From Eumeta japonica (lineage: Eukaryota; Arthropoda; Insecta; Lepidoptera; Psychidae): 64,000 nt of DNA. The stretch lies in the NCBI GenBank assembly GCA_005406025.1, contig BGZK01000215.1, forward strand, positions 124,001-188,000. The letters are read 5' to 3'. The notes beneath the pieces are model-generated. The model was not told the origin of the DNA and made no database searches. It saw only the letters and a program-made list of their open reading frames with translations. Position numbers and translations under genes: made by a program. Shown one piece after another: positions 38,906 to 60,984 of the stretch; position 1 is the stretch's first letter, and every line of letters begins with the position of its first letter.

Positions 38906-40974
38906 CTTTTTTTTTAAATAACAGCAATCGTTATAGGTATCCAATAAAGCAAAGAAATAGAGTTTAATACTTGTTCATAATGTTATTTTGTTCCTATAAA
39001 TACATATTTGGATTTTGCATAGAACTTGGCACTCCTTTAGATCTCCATTATTTTTGTGGCGAAGCCCACAGCCAAGCATAATTTTTGTATTGAACTTGGC
39101 TCTCCTTTTTAACATTTATGTTTTTGGTGAGATATCATTACTTTTTGTAAAGAAAACTAGGCAGGTATTGAGATTTAATGTTTTTCTTGCGTTTCCGCTG
39201 CATGATTTTCTTTTTTATGCTATATAATAATACATATAATATTGGGATAGTTTGAAATATCTGCTTGTAACGTAGTAATGGTTCCAATGCTACAATTAAA
39301 AAAAATTGTATGGGGACCCTCCTATTTTATAACTTTTTTTAATTTTAGATTTTTTCTTACGCTTACACACAATTACTGAGCTGGATTCCAAATTTCATCC
39401 TTCTAGGTCATCTGGAAGTAGGTTAGATTTAGGTACTATATGTCAGTCAGTCAGTGCTAAAATTTACGACTTTTTGACTTTCATATCTTTACTAACCGTT
39501 TGAGCTAGCTTCATGATGTCTTCTAGATGTCCTTATAGATATAATTAAACACACGTAGTTTTATGTGTTTAAGTTACGTCTATAACTCAAATAGAAGGGT
39601 CAAAAGTGGCACCAAGTGGTTCGTGTAATATTACACTCGGCGCTGGCTAGCCAGTTCCTTTGCTTGAACTTGGCTTGACAGGCTGCCGCGTGTCTAGAAC
39701 ATCTAAAGCAATCACACAATGACAAGCCTGCACTCCCAATAAGTTTGTCTTTATTGTAGCTTGTTCATGTCTGTAAAATTCTCGACAAATTAACCGTCGG
39801 TGGTAAATAGAAACTCAAAAACGTTCATACTTACTTTTTATCTGTTGGAAATGGCAAATATCTAATGAGAATAATCATTGGATCCGCTTACCTCCTTTTT
39901 CTCTTTAATCTTTACACACCTTGTAGTGAATATACATTGATTTTTATCATAATTAACTATATTTAATTAAGTAAAATTTGGACGCGATAACGAGTTTTAA
40001 TTCCAATTTTTTGAACTCGTCAAGTGAACTTTGTCAATATTGTTTTGACGGTTAACTTCCAACTTCCGTCTTTCCGTTGTATAATGCCCACGTGTCGTGC
40101 CGCAATAGGAATTGTTTAAAAACTATATTTATCCTGTTAAACAGCAATATATTACAGAGTCTGACTAAATCGAATTATCATATAAAATAGTTGAATTGAA
40201 AACTAGTCACGCACGCTCGTTGGTGTCTCAAATCTTTCCACTTATATTTCTTTGTGTATGTCACTGGGAAAATTTGTAGGAACAAACAATAATTGCAGGG
40301 GATTTTTAAGATGTTTTGTTGTCAATAAGAGGAGCACTCCAGATTGTGGTATTTTTAGACAGGAGACAGTTATATGTATGATAAAAGAGAAAATAGTTAA
40401 AGGTTAGACACCTTCAAGGAAAATGATTTTGTAGGTATCTAAATTACGGCTCCCCCCTCCCCGCACTTAATCCGATGGAGTAACCTACGCTAACGCAAGT
40501 TCCCTATACGATTTAATACTTTTATCACTTTTATTGTAACCTTTTCAATTAAAACACTCCCAGAACTGTGAAATGTGCTTATTACATAAACATATCTTCA
40601 TTAAATATCTATCTTTTTGATAGTGAAATAAACTGCAGATGGCACTAAATAAATATATTCCATGATAAAACTCGAAAAACGCTGAGTAAAGCTCGGTTGC
40701 CCAGCTGTACTGTAGTTTTAATGTATTTAATATCAGAATACTTATCAAATAAAATAAAAACTGAACATTGATTATGTAGATGTTTTCATTCATACTATTA
40801 GTAGTTATATTAATGTATTTTCAGTGACTTCATTGGTCATTCCTACACAACAGAGAGCATTTATCTTTAATATTTCTTTCAAAATTAAATTACCAATTCT
40901 CCTCTTCAAATAATACCGCTAAACAGGGTAACAAACGAAATTCATAAATAATAACAAATTAGTACAGTTTTTTT
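38906..40974. other. Region downstream of RpL19, repeat-rich
   Basis: 39020-39120 has two similar units (GAACTTGGCACTCCTTT and GAACTTGGCTCTCCTTT) around TTTTTGTGGCGAAGCCCACA. 39400-39720 resembles dispersed insect repeat sequence (GTCAGTCAGTCAGTG, then GACTTTTTGACTTTCATATC). Around 40690 lies the CTCGGTTGCCCAG repeat shared with 17.98 kb. No gene is seen. Confidence 0.5.
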
Positions 40975-40980
40975 TTTATT
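40975..40980 (-). terminator. Poly(A) signal of RpL19
   Basis: AATAAA on the minus strand, about 18 nt past the RpL19 stop codon; a short 3' UTR is usual for ribosomal protein genes. Confidence 0.7.
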
Positions 40981-40997
40981 CATGTATAAGGACTATT

Positions 40998-43900
40998 TCA
41001 CTTCTTGGCGGTGACGGCGGCCTCATCCTCCCGCGCGAACGTCTGGAGCAGTTCCTCCTTTTTGGCAGCGATACGCTCCTCTCGGCGTTTACGCGCTTCC
41101 TTCACCTTGTTACGGCGGGCTTCGGCTTGGTCACTAAAGCAAAATGGCCAAATTTTACTATTATCTCTTTTATTTGTTTGGAAAAGAATAAGTTATTTCT
41201 GGCTATAAAAATTAATATAAATCCATCAATGGTTGTGACTTTAAGTGTTTTTTTTTTAATAGTGTATGCATTTTCTTACTTAAAACTTCAAGATGTTGTC
41301 TTTACATAAAATAATGGAAGCAGATTTTTTCGAATCATACAATTTTAAATCTGTTAAGACAAACTTTAAAGCTATCTAAATCAATTTTGTTAAGTTGTTG
41401 GATGAAAGTTTTCTTGGGTCAGTTAGTTTAATAAATTCAAATTATTTGGAATAAACTGAAATCTAAGTATACATATTATTTCAAAGCATACATAGCGCTA
41501 ACAAATTTATAAGATACACAATAACACAGACATAATAAACAAAGATATAAAACTATTTTGAAATTTTATCTGAAAAAATGATCACAAGAAACTGTACATA
41601 GGTCATACTGAAAATTTCTGGAAAAACCATTTGTAATAAGAATATTAAAAAAAAATAAGTATGATTTTTAAAAATGGAACTCAATGGATTAATATTTCTT
41701 TTTCATTGCCGCATCATTCTGATAATTGTTATTGTATCAGCATTACAATGAATTGAAGATGATATAATATTAGTGCTATAATATTTAGATTTTACTCGGG
41801 CTTAAGTAAAGAAATAAGTTGCCAGAGAATCAAGTGACATTTGGTGATGAAGTTTGTGTATTCCTGGTTCAGTGAATTCAGACGTCGATGTAATTACCTC
41901 CTTCACGATTTACATGAAGGTCGGCTGGCGACTGCAGTTAGCGAAGCTAATATTGATACTGTAGGACCACTAATTGCAATGAGATAAAAAAAAATTTGTG
42001 AGCAATTTTGTACTGTATTAAGTATTAGTATGAGCCAAGCTCAAAAAATTTTGCATGTACATTTGAAGGTTTGGAAACTTTTCACATTATGAATACCACA
42101 TAACATCTGACCCAAAACGACTGCATGTAGAACGGTGTCATAAAATGATAAAAAATATATATAGCAGAGGACATTCATTGGTTGTATATAACATTGATAC
42201 AAATGAAGAGATCTGGGTTTACTGCTTTGAACCTAAAAGAAAAAGCCGATCAACAGAATGGATATATCTTTGAAGATGAAAGTTAAAGAAAGTCAAAGCA
42301 TTAGCAAGATGATTTCTTCTTTTTTCGGAAAATCAGGATATCATACTACAATATCGCTTGAAACCAAAGGACAGTAATTGAAAAATGGTATGTGACATTG
42401 CAAAGTGGTTGTTTGCAAACAGCATCCTCTTAGCAAAATCATTCTTCACCATGATGATGCATTTAGACATTTTAATATAACAACGAATAAGATTTTAAAG
42501 GCGTCAAATGTACAATTAATGACTTATCTGCTATACACTCACCTTGAACCAGGTGATTTTTTCACTTCAAAAATTTAAAATAAGCTTACCAATAAAGCAG
42601 TAGTAAATGTGCTTTAAGAGGCCATTAAAGTCATTTCTAAAAAAGACTGGACTAACTGCTTTTTAAAATGGTTCGAAAAATACAAAATTGTATAAATAAT
42701 GAGGGAACATACTTCAAAAATCAACAAATATATGAACAGATCTTATTACGTCTGCATTATGGCAGTAGTCTTATTAATGACAATTCAGTAATTTTCAGTA
42801 TTGTCTATGTATTAGAATGTCAGAAAAATAATTTAATAAGGGGGATAAAATCATATACACGAGTTTATCCATTAATCATCAAAACCAAAATCTATGACAA
42901 TAGTACAGGCATAAGTTGCTTGTGCTAAGTACCTGGAGACCATAAATCATACATTTTCTAGAATTATTAGGAATGAAGAATCATTTGTATAAAAAAAGGG
43001 TATTAACAAAATAATCAGCTATACAACCATACAAATTTTTAATTCTTAAAATAGGAAGGCTGGGAGAAAATATTCAGAGAACAGTACTGAAAAAATGTCT
43101 GAATAACATTTTTTTACAGTATTAGCAAAAAATATTTAATTTGAATCAAAGTATTATTTGTTGATAGATTGGTCTATGATTTTGACTGATTTACAAAGAA
43201 AACAATTACTATGGTCAAATTTTTGACATGCATAAAAAATATTGTGAAATATGTTACTGCTAATTTAATACAAATGAAATTAAAGTAATTCATAAGCAAT
43301 TTGATAGTTAAAAATAGTTTAAAATGTTGTAAATAATGTTTAATTCATGCAGCAATTAAATAAAACTAATAATTAATTAAAAAAGTGTAAAATAAAGCAT
43401 CACAAAAATTCTTAATATAAATATTAAATATGATTTATCTAGAAGTAAATAAACAAGAAAAGAAAAATAAACATGACCTACTTAATATAAAGTAATAAAA
43501 CATTTATAATATACAAAAAAATACATAATATAAGTCAAGTAAACACTATTATCACATTATTCTCAGAGATATGTGCACCATGGTTTCAATAAATTTCAAC
43601 CAATCCTTGCAATATACTATTTTGAATAAATATAAGGATCTCAAGCAACATTCAAATTTACAGATATTTTTTTGAGCATATTTTCTAAATAAAGTACCTC
43701 TCTTTTATAATGGATGTATATAGTTTTCCAATAACTATGATAGATAGTTTAGCAATCCTGAAATACCATGATTTTAAATTTTCATTTCTTTGTTCAAATA
43801 AAGAGCAGTGAATTAATAGTATATTGCATCAACAAAACCGGCCTAGGGCAAGTCAGACTCGCACACAAAGGGTTTCACACCGACTACAAAATTGAACAGT

Positions 43901-45385
43901 ACACATTTATTGCCATTATTAAAATATAGCAAAAATGCTCAAAAAAACCTAAAAAGTCCTTTTTAACTATTTATTGTTGTAGAGAAAGAAATACACACTC
44001 TGTGAAAATTGCAACTGTGTACTTATTACAGTTCATGAGATACAGCCTGCTAACAGACAGATGGACAGTAGGGTGTTTCAAAAAAACCAAAAATTATTAT
44101 TTTTTTTGGGTTTTGAAAAGTTGAAAGTACATAAAAAAACAAAAATTTTGGCACTAATTAGAGCCCTTAATATTGATATTAAGGTTTGCCTCTATTCATT
44201 TGTTTTTTTTCCATTTAAATAACACAGGAAATTTTTTTTCTTATTTTTGAATTTTGATTACTTTAAACTGGTTAATTTCTCGGTACCAAAACTTCAGGTC
44301 TTATAGGAAATTCAACGCTCTACAAAAAAGACCTGAAGGTCAAAGCTCGTCAGAGCAACCGCTTCAAAGATATTCGCGATTGAAAATAATACTAATCAAA
44401 AATTTCACATTTTTTCTATTAAAACTTTAAAAAAATATCTTTTGTTATTTTTATTCTATGTTTTATCTAAAATCACTTCAATTCCTTTAAATTGAAACTG
44501 TTATTTATTTTTTTTGCCAATTAATTCAATACATAACATGCAAAAAGCACAAGTACGTAAATATAAAGACAAAAAAAAATCTATAAATAAATTTTGGGTT
44601 TTTCTATAACAAATTAATTTTATTTTTCACTCAGTAACAAAAATTTCTTAAACAATTAATTCTTTATAATAAACAACAATATATACAAGTTATAATAATT
44701 TTTTGTTGACTTTAAAATATTACGGTGTCACAAAATTAGATTTATTACAATTCGGATATTGTTTTCTGTGCTCTGTGACTACTTGCAACAAATATTGGAG
44801 TTGTTCTTCATCTTTTGTTAAGCAACGATTATACTGTTCTATCAATGCCACACCACGTTCTGCTACATCATTTACAACTTGAAGCTTCTTAAAATACTCC
44901 AGGTTTTCTAAGAAATTTTGATTCTCAGGCCAGAGAGTAACATCTTCATCTAAGAAATCATATGATAAATCAAACAATTCAAACATCTTCACCGAACTCT
45001 TAGATAAAAAGTCACTAAGATCTTTATTTAATAAGATTTGAAGTTTTGGTACCGAGCAAATGAACCAGTTTAAAGTAATCAAAATTCAAAAATAAGAAAA
45101 AAAATTTCCTGTGTTATTTAAATGGAAAAAAAACAAATGAATAGAGGCAAACCTTAATATCAATATTAAGGGCTCTAATTAGTGCCAAAATTTTTGTTTT
45201 TTTATGTACTTTCAACTTTTCAATACCAGAAGAAAAAAAAAAAATTTTTTGTTTTTTTGAAACACCCTAATGGACAGCATAGGCTTAATAATAGGGTCTC
45301 GGCCGTTTTAGGTGCAGAAAAATTATTATACATAATATATTGGATATGCATAGTAATTTACAACTTCAGACTATGGTAAATATTA

Positions 45386-45436
<51 letters not shown>

Positions 45437-47736
45437 GTATTTACCATTCTATTCTACCACAAAACAAACATATTTAAATTTAAATACAAAATGATTACCT
45501 CAACATCTTAGTTCTAGCTTTCTCAGCCTTCTTCCTGTGGATATACTCCATCAGTACACGCTTGTTCTTGAACACATTACCCTTAGCCTTCATGTATAGA
45601 GAGTGATAAAGATGTCTGTCAATCTTTTTAGCAGTTCTGTACTTGAGAAGCAATTTACGAAGAACTCTTTGCCTTTGCACCCACAATTCCTAAAAGAAAA
45701 AAAAAATGTCATTTAAAAAAAATTATGTACTTTTTTTTAAAGATTAGATATGCAATTCATAATAATTTCCATACAGAGTCATTCATCTATACATATAATA
45801 AAACAATAGCAATGATGAGGGAAAGGTAACATAAGTGATTATTTTTTAATTTTTTTGTCTGCCTGTTTGTACACATACATCTTGAACATTACTGAATAGA
45901 TTTTAATGTTGTTTTATGGGAGTAAAAAGAGTGGCTTAGAGCAGAATGTAGGGTTTTATTTCATTTAAATTGAAGAAAGTCATCCTCAGAGTGTTAGTTG
46001 GACTGTATAAAATATAAAAATTCTTTCATACATAGAAAGCTACACTATCCCAGAGTAATATAACCTAAACTTCATTTTCATATTAGTATTTGTCTTGTCT
46101 TCAGAAAGCACAAATTGGAACCGTGAGTGGTATCGGCATTGAAAACAGGACAGGAAACAGAATCAAAAACCAGGACTGAGACAGCAATTGAGTATGGCAC
46201 TGGGACCAAAACTGAGACCGAAATTGATGGAACTGGGATCGAAATCGAGTGACAGATCTGAATTTGAATCAACTAAATGAACAGGATTGAAATCAAGAAC
46301 AGTACTGGAATCAGAACTGCAAGCAGAAGACTAGAATTAATAGCAAGGGCCTTCATATAAAAAAAATAAAAGTACACATTGCATGTTCACATGGGCGAAG
46401 CTATGGGTGGAAAGCTAGTGGATAATAAAAATTACCTTATCATTTATAAAACAATTTACATTATAAAAGACCTATAACAGGTCCGGAAGGAAAGTTTTAA
46501 TACTTAAAGCAATATTCTATTACATATGGTGCTATTTTGCAGAAATTCATTATTAAATGCTTGCTTGTGATGTAATAAGATGCAACACACTGCTGACCCT
46601 CGAATCTGTTCTACCACTATGAATTCTAATTTGAGAGAAATTACAAATATTGAACATCAAAGCAAGTGTCTATTTTCTATTTATCTTAATTGCCAAATAA
46701 TTACCATTTCATGTTTCATGCCATTTAAACACATTTTCAGGAACATGCAGACAATCACATCCACCAAGGTGTCACACTCTGGTATCCATAATATCCACCA
46801 GGGTGACACCCAGGTAAATGTGACTATCTGCTAAGTAAAAATTCAATTTAAAAAATAACTTTATTAGGAATGAGTTTAAATGGACATTATATAGAGTAAT
46901 TTCAAGTTACAAAAAATATTTTCAGGTACAAAAGTATATTGAGATTTTACCAGTTTCTTACCTATACAACCACGAAACATTTCAAATGATATACAAAAAT
47001 AAAAGGAATTTTTTAGATCTGAAAATTATACAAATAAATGTTTACAAATTCACTATAAGAAGTCATTAATACTTACTTTTTGTGGCATACGAGCATTTGC
47101 TGTACCTCTTCTTTTCCCAAAGCCACAATGTCTTCCCTTACGACGGGCTTCAGTATTCTTACGAACTCTGGCACGGGAATGTACCGCGACTGGTTTCTTA
47201 ATTACAAGACCATCCTTAATCATCTTACGGATGTTCTGTCCTGTAGAAAAATATCATGCCTATTAATAAGAAAACAACATAAGGGCTGCTCATATACAAG
47301 ATTGCACCATGTTATAAAACCAAATAAAAAATTTGTACTTATTTATGTGGACAAACAACAATAACATACTTCATATCAGTATTTAAATTTATAACATAGA
47401 ATATGGACAAAATTGATAATAAACCAAATAATGTAGGTACTTACTTGAATTCGTATTTGCGATTTCATTGATCTCATTTGGATCAAGCCACACCTTCTTC
47501 TTGCCGCATCGCATAACAGAAGCGGCAAGCCGCTTTTGTAATTTTAAGGAGCTGAAAATAGTGAAAGATAGATGATGGCCACATGGCTAATGTTATGTTC
47601 AAAGTTGTCTGATAATTTACAAGTAAATAGAAAAATTTTAAGTGATTTACAAAATCAATAATAAATCATAAAATTCTAGCACTTCAGTTTCATCATGAAA
47701 TTAGATAAATTAATTTTTTTAACGAACTAACCTCAT
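40998..47736 (-). CDS. RpL19: Ribosomal protein L19 (60S, eL19)
   Basis: Structural protein of the large cytoplasmic ribosomal subunit. Exons (minus strand): 47732-47736, 47445-47551, 47077-47240, 45499-45689, 40998-41133. They total 603 nt: 200 aa plus TGA, the usual eL19 length. The first exon holds only ATGAG. Recognisable blocks in order: [120 protein letters not shown] and a basic, charged C-terminal helix ([18 protein letters not shown]). All splice sites are GT-AG and phases fit. The last intron, 4.4 kb, is loaded with transposons. It is divergent from the zinc-finger gene at 50,021. Identification is certain. Confidence 0.98.
41810..42960 (+). mobile_element. Heavily decayed mariner transposon in RpL19 intron 4
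   Basis: In broken frames: [35 protein letters not shown] (the mariner EGRPSTAV-type block), an eroded WYVTLQSGC block near 42400, and a C-terminus [18 protein letters not shown] then NEGTYFKNQ, the usual mariner tail pattern. Catalytic motifs are barely readable. It looks older than the 16.6-kb copy. Confidence 0.7.
44071..45267. mobile_element. DNA transposon with ~200-bp terminal inverted repeats and TA target duplication
   Basis: Left arm 44071-44273 and right arm 45063-45267 are near-identical reverse complements, apart from slippage in homopolymer runs and a few substitutions. The tips read GGGTGTTTCAAAAAA and its complement. TA flanks both ends (44069-44070 and 45268-45269). The 1197-bp element has an inner ORF on the minus strand. 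TIR length, TA duplication and internal deletion fit a non-autonomous DNA transposon; I do not assign a superfamily. Confidence 0.9.
44720..45082 (-). CDS. ORF inside the TIR element, probable C-terminal remnant of a transposon protein
   Basis: Uninterrupted 120-codon frame; its first residues overlap the inner edge of the right inverted repeat. The sequence is acidic to mixed, with [56 protein letters not shown]. Similar C-terminal segments occur, as far as I recall, in uncharacterised insect proteins of transposon origin. There is no catalytic DDE-type motif, so it cannot be a working transposase alone. Expression and function unknown. Confidence 0.5.
   Translation of the reverse strand: MITLNWFICSVPKLQILLNKDLSDFLSKSSVKMFELFDLSYDFLDEDVTLWPENQNFLENLEYFKKLQVVNDVAERGVALIEQYNRCLTKDEEQLQYLLQVVTEHRKQYPNCNKSNFVTP
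45389..45432. repeat. (AT)n microsatellite
   Basis: About 22 uninterrupted AT units in RpL19 intron 4, 67 bp from exon 4. Confidence 0.95.
45690..47076 (-). other. Intron 3 of RpL19 with dispersed repeats
   Basis: 46100-46330 is a purine-rich degenerate tract (GGAACTGGGATCGAAATCGA-like words), the complement of the pyrimidine-rich tracts elsewhere. It ends in a Helitron-like tail at 46393-46419 (GGGCGAAGCTATGGGTGGAA, AGCTAGT). 46565-46740 is the second copy of the repeat at 20.0 kb. 46760-46815 contains two similar CCACCA(A/G)GGTG(T/A)CAC units. Confidence 0.55.
46565..46740. repeat. Dispersed repeat, copy 2 of 2
   Basis: Partner of 19995-20170; shares CTGACCCTCGAATCTGTTCT and flanking similarity on the same strand. 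Confidence 0.6.
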
Positions 47737-47765
47737 CTTAACACAGTGAGTTCCCACACGTACAC

Positions 47766-47775
47766 AAGAAAGAAA
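47766..47775 (-). promoter_or_regulatory. Pyrimidine tract upstream of RpL19 start (possible TOP-type initiator)
   Basis: On the minus strand TTTCTTTCTT lies about 30 nt upstream of the ATG. Ribosomal protein mRNAs typically begin in such a tract (5' TOP). The position fits, but the transcription start is not shown by sequence alone. Confidence 0.4.
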
Positions 47776-50020
47776 TATGGCGGCATTAGTGTACTATCTA
47801 AGTAAAAATGGATTGATCAATAACTTTAGTGAGGTACTTCCCACCAAAATAAAATAGTAATTATTAAAACACAAACTATGAAATACCGGGATAACAATTA
47901 ATTCCCGACAAATAATAAATAATAATGTTCTGATATAGTATTAAACATAATCTAAAAGAGCAGTTGCTCCTCAGAGCCTCTTTGCCGCTAAAGTGTTGAT
48001 CGGACGTATTTTCCTGTACAGTTTCCATCCTCCAAATGAGAGATGAGAAATTTCTTTCCAATAAAAAAGTAATCTATATGTATATTCTAGGATGTAATTC
48101 TATTCTATTCATTCCTATAATTCCCCCCTCCTCCTAATCCCCCCTCCTCCTCATAAACCCCCCCAACCCACCGCCAGTAGATCCGTTATTGAACTACTTA
48201 TATATTATTTTTATTTTGTATTTATGTTAAGATTTCAATAAAACAAAGTACTTAGGTAACACAATGATTTATAGCAAGGGATCTTCTCGCGAGTACGATT
48301 CGCACTAGATCGGCTTTTTTTTTCTAAGCTAAAAAAATGTTAAAATTCAATTTTTTTTTTAAATCATCGTTTGTTTTTAACAAATTAGCTCGTATTGAGC
48401 ACATTGTAAAAAATACTCTAAATGACCATTTGTATTTATTTTAAATTAACATTGTTAGTTAGACTTAGAATTAGATTAAATGTACGACTTAAATTTGGTC
48501 TGTAAATCTAAGCGAGAATATTTATCTGTACTACATTCAAAATATTTTATACATTTCGTCATTGCTTATCATAATAATTTTTGTTTATTTTGTTACTTTA
48601 AGCAAAGTTTAGTACAATCAATATTTCACCATTATCCACTACATACTGTATCGATGGTTCTATAGATGAATATGAATTTATCGATGATCGTCCATTTTTC
48701 TTACGATATTTGTGTGGTCCATACATCCATATTCCATATACCCTATAATCCACTGAATCTATTTTGTGTAATCTGTTTATTTATTACCATTGATTGGAGC
48801 GTGCCATATGACGTGTATTATCAATTTGAAAGAAATTTCCCATATTGCGAGGATCCTTTATACGAATAGCTATTTATTAGCGATTGGAATTATAGGGGGA
48901 AAGTACGGAAATTTCGACATTAGCCGTTGAATAAAATCAATAGTAGTAGTCAAAAAACTTCTGCTCAAGTTAGTTTAGTATTTCTTTCTTATGTCGATTG
49001 TTTGTGATCATAAGTCGGAATAAAACAAAAGTGAAACAAAGGTTAAAAAATATCATTTTTGTATCCAAAATAGTCAATAGAAACAAATAAAACCAACGTC
49101 ATTTCAAATACTTAATTACTTTAATATTGCATCACATTCATGTTGAATTCTATAAGAAGTCACTATTAATTTTTTCACCCTTTTATAATTCCGTTCATAT
49201 TAAAATATTTAATTATAAACGTAGCTCTTGCTTTAGCTGATAAAAATAATATAATATTTCAAAAAATTAAAAAATATATATCGATGAGACAGATAACAAA
49301 ATGTGAAATTACAAATTCAATATCGGTGAAAAAGTTCTATTTTACTACACTTTTAATGGTTCACTTTTTTCGGTTCCATGGTGAGCGATCACAGATCGGA
49401 CAGCACAAAATTAGATAACAAATGGCAAGCTCATGTTACGTCGAATTTTGATCATCGTAGGTTCGATTTTTGTGGAAATAACATTGATGATGGATGTTAT
49501 CGGAATAAAGTGTTCCGCCTTAAAAATGGTGTACTATTATATTTGTTCCAAAACATAAAACTATGTTGTTTTTATTGCTTATACTGCTGTTATGAATACA
49601 TTGGTGAAGCAAAAATTTTGTGTCTCTAAAAATACATAAACAGAAAACTGCAATCGACTAGATACAAACATTGTAATATCTTTAATGGCAACAAGAGAAG
49701 GGATTAAAAAGCTGGGCGACAGTATCAAATTTATATAATTGACTAAAATACTTGCAACAAAAGTGTGGAAAAAAGTATCCCAAATTAAATATAAAAATAT
49801 TACATAAGCAGGTGAAATTTATTTCATTTCATAAAATAATTTGTAGGGAATCTGAAAAATATTCTCCCCAGATTTGAAGAATTTAACTTCGATTAATTAA
49901 TAAAAAAACATTATTGGCAATGCCGTTTGTGTCATTGTCTGTGTCAACTGTCATTGTCTGTTTTCAATCCGTTAAAGCTAAATTAACTCGATTTTATTAG
50001 AGTAAAATTTGTTAAAAATA
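47776..50020. other. Intergenic region between divergent RpL19 and ZAD zinc-finger genes
   Basis: 48118-48180 is a C-rich run (CCCCCCTCCTCC repeated). 48240-48325, read on the minus strand, is a fragment of the AAAACCGGCC-type repeat (head near 48325 with GCCGATCTAGTGCGAATCGT). Open frames at 48480-48665 and 48666-48869 show no domain. The rest is AT-rich. Confidence 0.55.
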
Positions 50021-59291
<9,271 letters not shown>

Positions 59292-59336
59292 AATGTATCC
59301 ATTTTGTAAAATGAAATATGTATAATTAGAAATTAT

Positions 59337-59342
59337 AATAAA
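59337..59342 (+). terminator. Poly(A) signal of the ZAD zinc-finger gene
   Basis: AATAAA about 45 nt after the TGA, on the coding strand. Confidence 0.65.
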
Positions 59343-59499
59343 TTACTCTAGTGATAGTTTTATTAATATGATGATGAATAGATCACTAGGAAAAACCCAG
59401 TTAAAAATAAATCGATTTGGTACATGCTATACTTTGAATATTAAGGTTTGTTTTTACATGTTCATTTTATTTATTTATCACCACCTGTACGGTCATGCA

Positions 59500-59890
59500 T
59501 ATTTTTTTTATCTCGATTTTCTATTGTTTCCAATCCGAATCTCGATTCCAATATCGATTCTATTTTTATTTCAGTTCTACTCTAGAATTCGATACCAATT
59601 TCGCTTTGTGTTGATCCTCGCTTTTGATCCAACCCCAAAATATTATAATACCTGGTTTTGATTTTGCTTCCTTTTCCAATCTACTTTAGATTCCCATTTC
59701 ATTAGTTGGGATCGGAACTAAAGTAGATTGAAATTCTCAGTTCCGATTCTATTCCTACTTTCATTTTTGTTTCTGATCCTCCTTTTGGTTTTAATCCCGT
59801 CACTAGGTGACATTCCAAATCCCACTCGCCATATAATGTTAGTTTCAATTTTAGTGGGAATTTCATTCTCGCTTTCAATATTTTTTTCAA
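59500..59890. repeat. Degenerate pyrimidine-rich ATTCC tract
   Basis: Irregular words such as CCGATTCTATTCC, TTCCAATC, GATTCC over ~390 bp, same family as tracts at 5.5, 23.8, 46.2 (complement), 51.4 (complement) and 53.1 kb. It also contains a short inverted pair, CAATCTACTTTAG (about 59679) and CTAAAGTAGATTG (about 59718). Confidence 0.6.
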
Positions 59891-60984
59891 GTATTCTATT
59901 TCACGTTGGTGCACCCTATCACCGTGACAGTTGCGGTGCGCGGAATAAGGAAGAAGCTAGTAGTCAGTCCCTAATAATAGAGTATAAATCTAGGTATGTA
60001 CAGTTTATTATTATTTGACATGCACACATTGTCGCCAAGTTACGTTGTCATACCTATATTTCTAAAACACGATAGCATTTTACTGTGCCATTGATCTCTA
60101 AGTACCTATTTACTACTAGCAAGTAGATAAGCCCAAAATTCTGTATTCTAGGGTTGATTTTTACTTAAACTATACACCGATAACCAAAATGTGTACACAC
60201 TTTCACATATAACTCGCATCGCTCGTATTTCCTCGCAAATGCACTGGGAATGACATTGGGGAGCCCACACTATCAAATTATGTACAGTTTAATCTTTCTA
60301 CATATATATGTGTATTGGAATTCGTTCTATGCACATGCGAGCGAAATTTGATTCATAAGAAAAGACAATGGGAGTATATGCGCCTGAAACAGATAAAGGT
60401 AAAATTCTTTTTTTTTGTACATTTTTGAATCAGCATTATATCTCTGATAATATTTTTAACGTTATTTACTTTTGAACAAGAAAATATTTATTAAAAAGTG
60501 CAAAAAAATGTGGAAAATTCAAAGTAATTTAAATGCAACGTCATTGGTAAGATGATCTGATTAATAGCGGTAGCCGTGTGTAACGTCAAATTTCTATTTA
60601 TACAAAAAAGTTTCATGTAATTTAACATTATCAGTTAATATTTTTACATCGTTTTGTACACTTTATCGGTGCATTACTATTGTTAATCATTCGCATTGAT
60701 GATCGTTCCTTGTAAAAATATAAAATCGAATACACAATACTTCAATAATTTATTTGTAGGTTAGTTTGTTATCATAGACTTTGATGTCACGCCAAGAAGC
60801 GCGGCAAATGGCGGGCGCTTAAAATTCCTTAATCTCTCATATTTTCAGAATTTTTTTTTCTTACTGTATTGTAGTTTCTTCGTGCTGAATACTTTTTTTT
60901 AAAATATGGCGGTAGGAGCTATCATATAAAAAAAAGTGCATATTCCCTATTGTTGAATGTTAATTTAAGCTTCGGGTGAAAGAC
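59891..60984. other. Intergenic region
   Basis: AT-rich. 60310-60380 recalls the GAATTCGTTCTATGYRCA motif also seen at 6867-6890. No gene is recognised. Confidence 0.5.

Larger units (their letters stand above)
43834..45325 (+). repeat. Dispersed lepidopteran repeat interrupted by a TIR element
   Basis: Head at 43834 reads AAAACCGGCCTAGGGCAAGT, followed by CAGACTCGCACACAAAGGG. The body continues to GAGATACAGCCTGCTAACAG, ACAGATGGACAG. After the nested element (44071-45267) it resumes with TGGACAGCATAGGCTTAATA, ATAGGGTCTCGGCCG. Joining the two halves gives the usual order of this repeat class, from recall. Confidence 0.75.
41134..45498 (-). other. Intron 4 of RpL19
   Basis: Holds a decayed mariner (41.81-42.96 kb), a dispersed repeat with a nested long-inverted-repeat element (43.83-45.33 kb) and an AT microsatellite. 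The stretch 42,960-43,830 shows nothing I can name. Confidence 0.8.

Noticed and set aside
47241..47731. Possible C/D snoRNA in RpL19 introns 1 and 2
   Set aside because: An ATGATGA box is present in intron 1, but the only CTGA is immediately next to it and none lies at a proper distance.
48480..48869. Two back-to-back open frames upstream of the zinc-finger gene
   Set aside because: Aromatic, AT-driven translation, no domain, no splice support.
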